Below are positions 6,410 to 7,629 of a stretch of DNA of 7,629 nt, in pieces; positions within the stretch are counted from its first letter, which is position 1; each line of letters begins with the position of its first letter. The notes below the pieces were generated by a model that ran no database searches, was not told the origin of the DNA, and saw only the letters and a list, made by a program, of their open reading frames with translations. The stretch lies in NCBI GenBank assembly GCA_013298265.1, contig JAAFHE010000155.1:1-7629 (forward strand). Reading direction: 5' to 3'. This stretch comes from Lysobacterales bacterium (GTDB taxonomy: Bacteria; Pseudomonadota; Gammaproteobacteria; Xanthomonadales; Rhodanobacteraceae). A program made the translations under genes and the position numbers.

Positions 6410-7492
6410 ATGGGTACGAGGCTCAAGCGGATTGTCCTAAAGGGGTTTCGATCGATTCGTGAAGTCGATATCGAGCTCAGGTCTATCAATCTGCTGATCG
6501 GCGCCAATGGCGCTGGGAAATCGAATTTCCTCGGCTTCTTTAGCTTCATGCGACAGATCGTGAAGAAAGGCCTGCAGTCTTACGTGGTAGATCGGGGCGG
6601 ACCGGACAGGCTACTGCATTTCGGGCGAAAAACGACCCCAGCGGTGGGATACCAGATTGAGTTTGAGGGCGGCTTCTACGAAGGCAGGCTGCTTGCAACG
6701 ACCTCGAATCAGCTGCGTTTCGTGGAAGAGCGATGCCGGCGAACGGACGGGCATGCCAGTGATCCCGGTGTCGTCGAGCTCGGCTTTGGCGGCGGGCTCG
6801 AATCGCGAATTCCTTCGCACCCATCGGATTCGCTGTTGGGGTTGATTTACTCCCACATCGATAGCTGGCGCGTTTACCACTTTCACGACACCACCAGTAC
6901 TGCTGGTGTGAAACTACAATCGTCCGTCGCCGACAACGTCGCCTTGCATGCCGACGCCAGCAATCTAGCCGCATTTTTGCTGCGGATTCAGGGCACGGCC
7001 AACTACGAACTCATCGTGCGCACGGTGCGTCAGGTCGCTCCGTTCTTCGAGGATTTCGTACTGGAGCCCGAAGATTCTGCCAGTCGGTTCGTGCGCTTGC
7101 GCTGGTCACACCGGGGTACGGACAGGATCTTTGACGCGTTCGAGCTTTCCGACGGCACATTGAGGTTCATCTGCCTCGCAACAGTGCTGCTGCAACCAGC
7201 TCTTCCGGAGCTTATCGTTCTTGATGAGCCGGAGCTCGGCCTGCACCCGTATGCGCTGAGTATTCTGGCGGGCCTGATGCGGGCGGTTCCATCGTCCACA
7301 CAGATCGTCGCCGCGACGCAATCGGTCACTCTGGTCAATCAGTTCGACCTTGACGACATCGTGATCGTCGATCGAAGCGACGAGTCGACCATGCTGCGAC
7401 GCCCGTCGCTTGACGAGCTGGACGCGTGGCTCGGCGAATACGGCATCGGGGATTTGTGGGAGAAGAACGTTATCGGCGGAACGCCGCGATGA
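6410..7492 (+). CDS. RecF/ABC-like AAA family ATPase (AAA_21 type), putative defence ATPase
   Basis: This 360-residue ATPase has the complete SMC/RecF/ABC-like nucleotide-binding set. The N-terminal FRSI/R-x-V-D-I strand leads to Walker A GANGAGKS (31-38). A middle region contains RVYHFHDTT (154-162). An ABC-type signature is LSDGT (246-250). Walker B is LIVLDE (268-273), followed by PELGLHP with its D-loop-like segment. The end reads LWEKNVIGG (349-357), which I recognise as typical of a stand-alone bacterial ATPase family near COG4637. Where many relatives have THS after Walker B, this one has TQS (303-305); I recall TQS as common in this branch, so it is probably not a defect. No DNA-binding or nuclease domain is fused. 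Its stop overlaps the next start as ATGA, so the two are translationally coupled and likely form one complex. Sampled GC is 50-60%, against about 73% in a sampled oxidoreductase line, which suggests horizontal acquisition. Confidence 0.85.
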   Translation: MGTRLKRIVLKGFRSIREVDIELRSINLLIGANGAGKSNFLGFFSFMRQIVKKGLQSYVVDRGGPDRLLHFGRKTTPAVGYQIEFEGGFYEGRLLATTSNQLRFVEERCRRTDGHASDPGVVELGFGGGLESRIPSHPSDSLLGLIYSHIDSWRVYHFHDTTSTAGVKLQSSVADNVALHADASNLAAFLLRIQGTANYELIVRTVRQVAPFFEDFVLEPEDSASRFVRLRWSHRGTDRIFDAFELSDGTLRFICLATVLLQPALPELIVLDEPELGLHPYALSILAGLMRAVPSSTQIVAATQSVTLVNQFDLDDIVIVDRSDESTMLRRPSLDELDAWLGEYGIGDLWEKNVIGGTPR

Positions 7493-7629
7493 AAAGGGTC
7501 GCCATTTCTGTCGAAGGTCGCACCGAGGAAGGGTTCATCAACGATCTGGTGGTTCCTCATCTCGCACGCTACAACGTGTTTCTGGAAGCAAAGCCAGTCG
7601 TGACGAAGACCATCATCGATGGGCCTAAT
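7489..7629 (+). CDS. TOPRIM-like protein resembling DUF4276, C-terminus beyond window edge
   Basis: The ATG at 7489 opens a frame of 47 codons without a stop up to the window edge. The visible N-terminus has a beta strand (RVAISVEG) ending in VEGRTEE (residues 8-14), followed by a helix (GFINDLVVPHLARYN). This VEG-x-TE arrangement is the start of the TOPRIM-like fold seen in DUF4276 and RloB/AbiLii-type proteins; Glu9 would be the first metal-binding acid. The acidic residues later in the fold lie outside the window, so catalytic competence cannot be judged. The gene overlaps the ATPase by 4 bp (ATGA), arguing for co-translation and joint function. A role as the nuclease or effector partner of the ATPase is inference from known two-gene systems with this architecture. 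Confidence 0.75.
   Translation, partial: MKRVAISVEGRTEEGFINDLVVPHLARYNVFLEAKPVVTKTIIDGPN

Noticed and set aside
7316..7324. TQS instead of THS after Walker B in the AAA ATPase, considered as a missing switch histidine
   Set aside because: I recall TQS as frequent in this particular branch of stand-alone ATPases, and all other ATPase motifs are intact, so it is not good evidence of inactivation.

Overview
The window looks like a chromosomal segment of a GC-rich proteobacterium, most likely a gammaproteobacterium of the Lysobacterales (Xanthomonadales) or a relative. This rests on the strong G/C third-position bias of the central genes, an LpxL-like acyltransferase (a Gram-negative trait) and a very long fused indolepyruvate:ferredoxin oxidoreductase of the type common in proteobacteria. 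The genus cannot be fixed from sequence alone.

Layout from left to right. At 1-229, on the minus strand, is the N-terminal part of a small membrane protein resembling the DUF7010 family, which runs off the left edge. At 230-473 is a lower-GC intergenic stretch. At 474-1643, on the minus strand, is a 389-residue soluble protein that I do not recognise. A 77-bp divergent promoter region (1644-1720) separates it from a 308-residue LpxL-like acyltransferase on the plus strand (1721-2647). A 157-bp intergenic region with a GC-rich hairpin follows. At 2805-6347 is the dominant gene, an 1180-residue 2-oxoacid/indolepyruvate:ferredoxin oxidoreductase that combines the thiamine diphosphate, iron-sulphur and gamma-subunit modules in one chain. 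After 62 bp comes a two-gene unit on the plus strand: a 360-residue RecF/ABC-like AAA ATPase (6410-7492), overlapping by ATGA a TOPRIM-like protein resembling DUF4276 that is cut by the right edge (7489-7629).

The central genes (474-6347) appear to be resident metabolic or envelope genes. They have very high GC and no visible Shine-Dalgarno sequence; each start is preceded by a C-rich leader. The two flanks have lower GC in hand-counted samples, and the genes there have recognisable ribosome binding sites. The right-hand ATPase plus TOPRIM-like pair is the most interesting content. This architecture (AAA_21-type ATPase followed by a small TOPRIM-fold protein) recurs among OLD-, AbiL- and PARIS-like anti-phage or plasmid-defence systems. 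A defence role here is inference from architecture only. No tRNA, rRNA, CRISPR array, insertion sequence or origin was seen.
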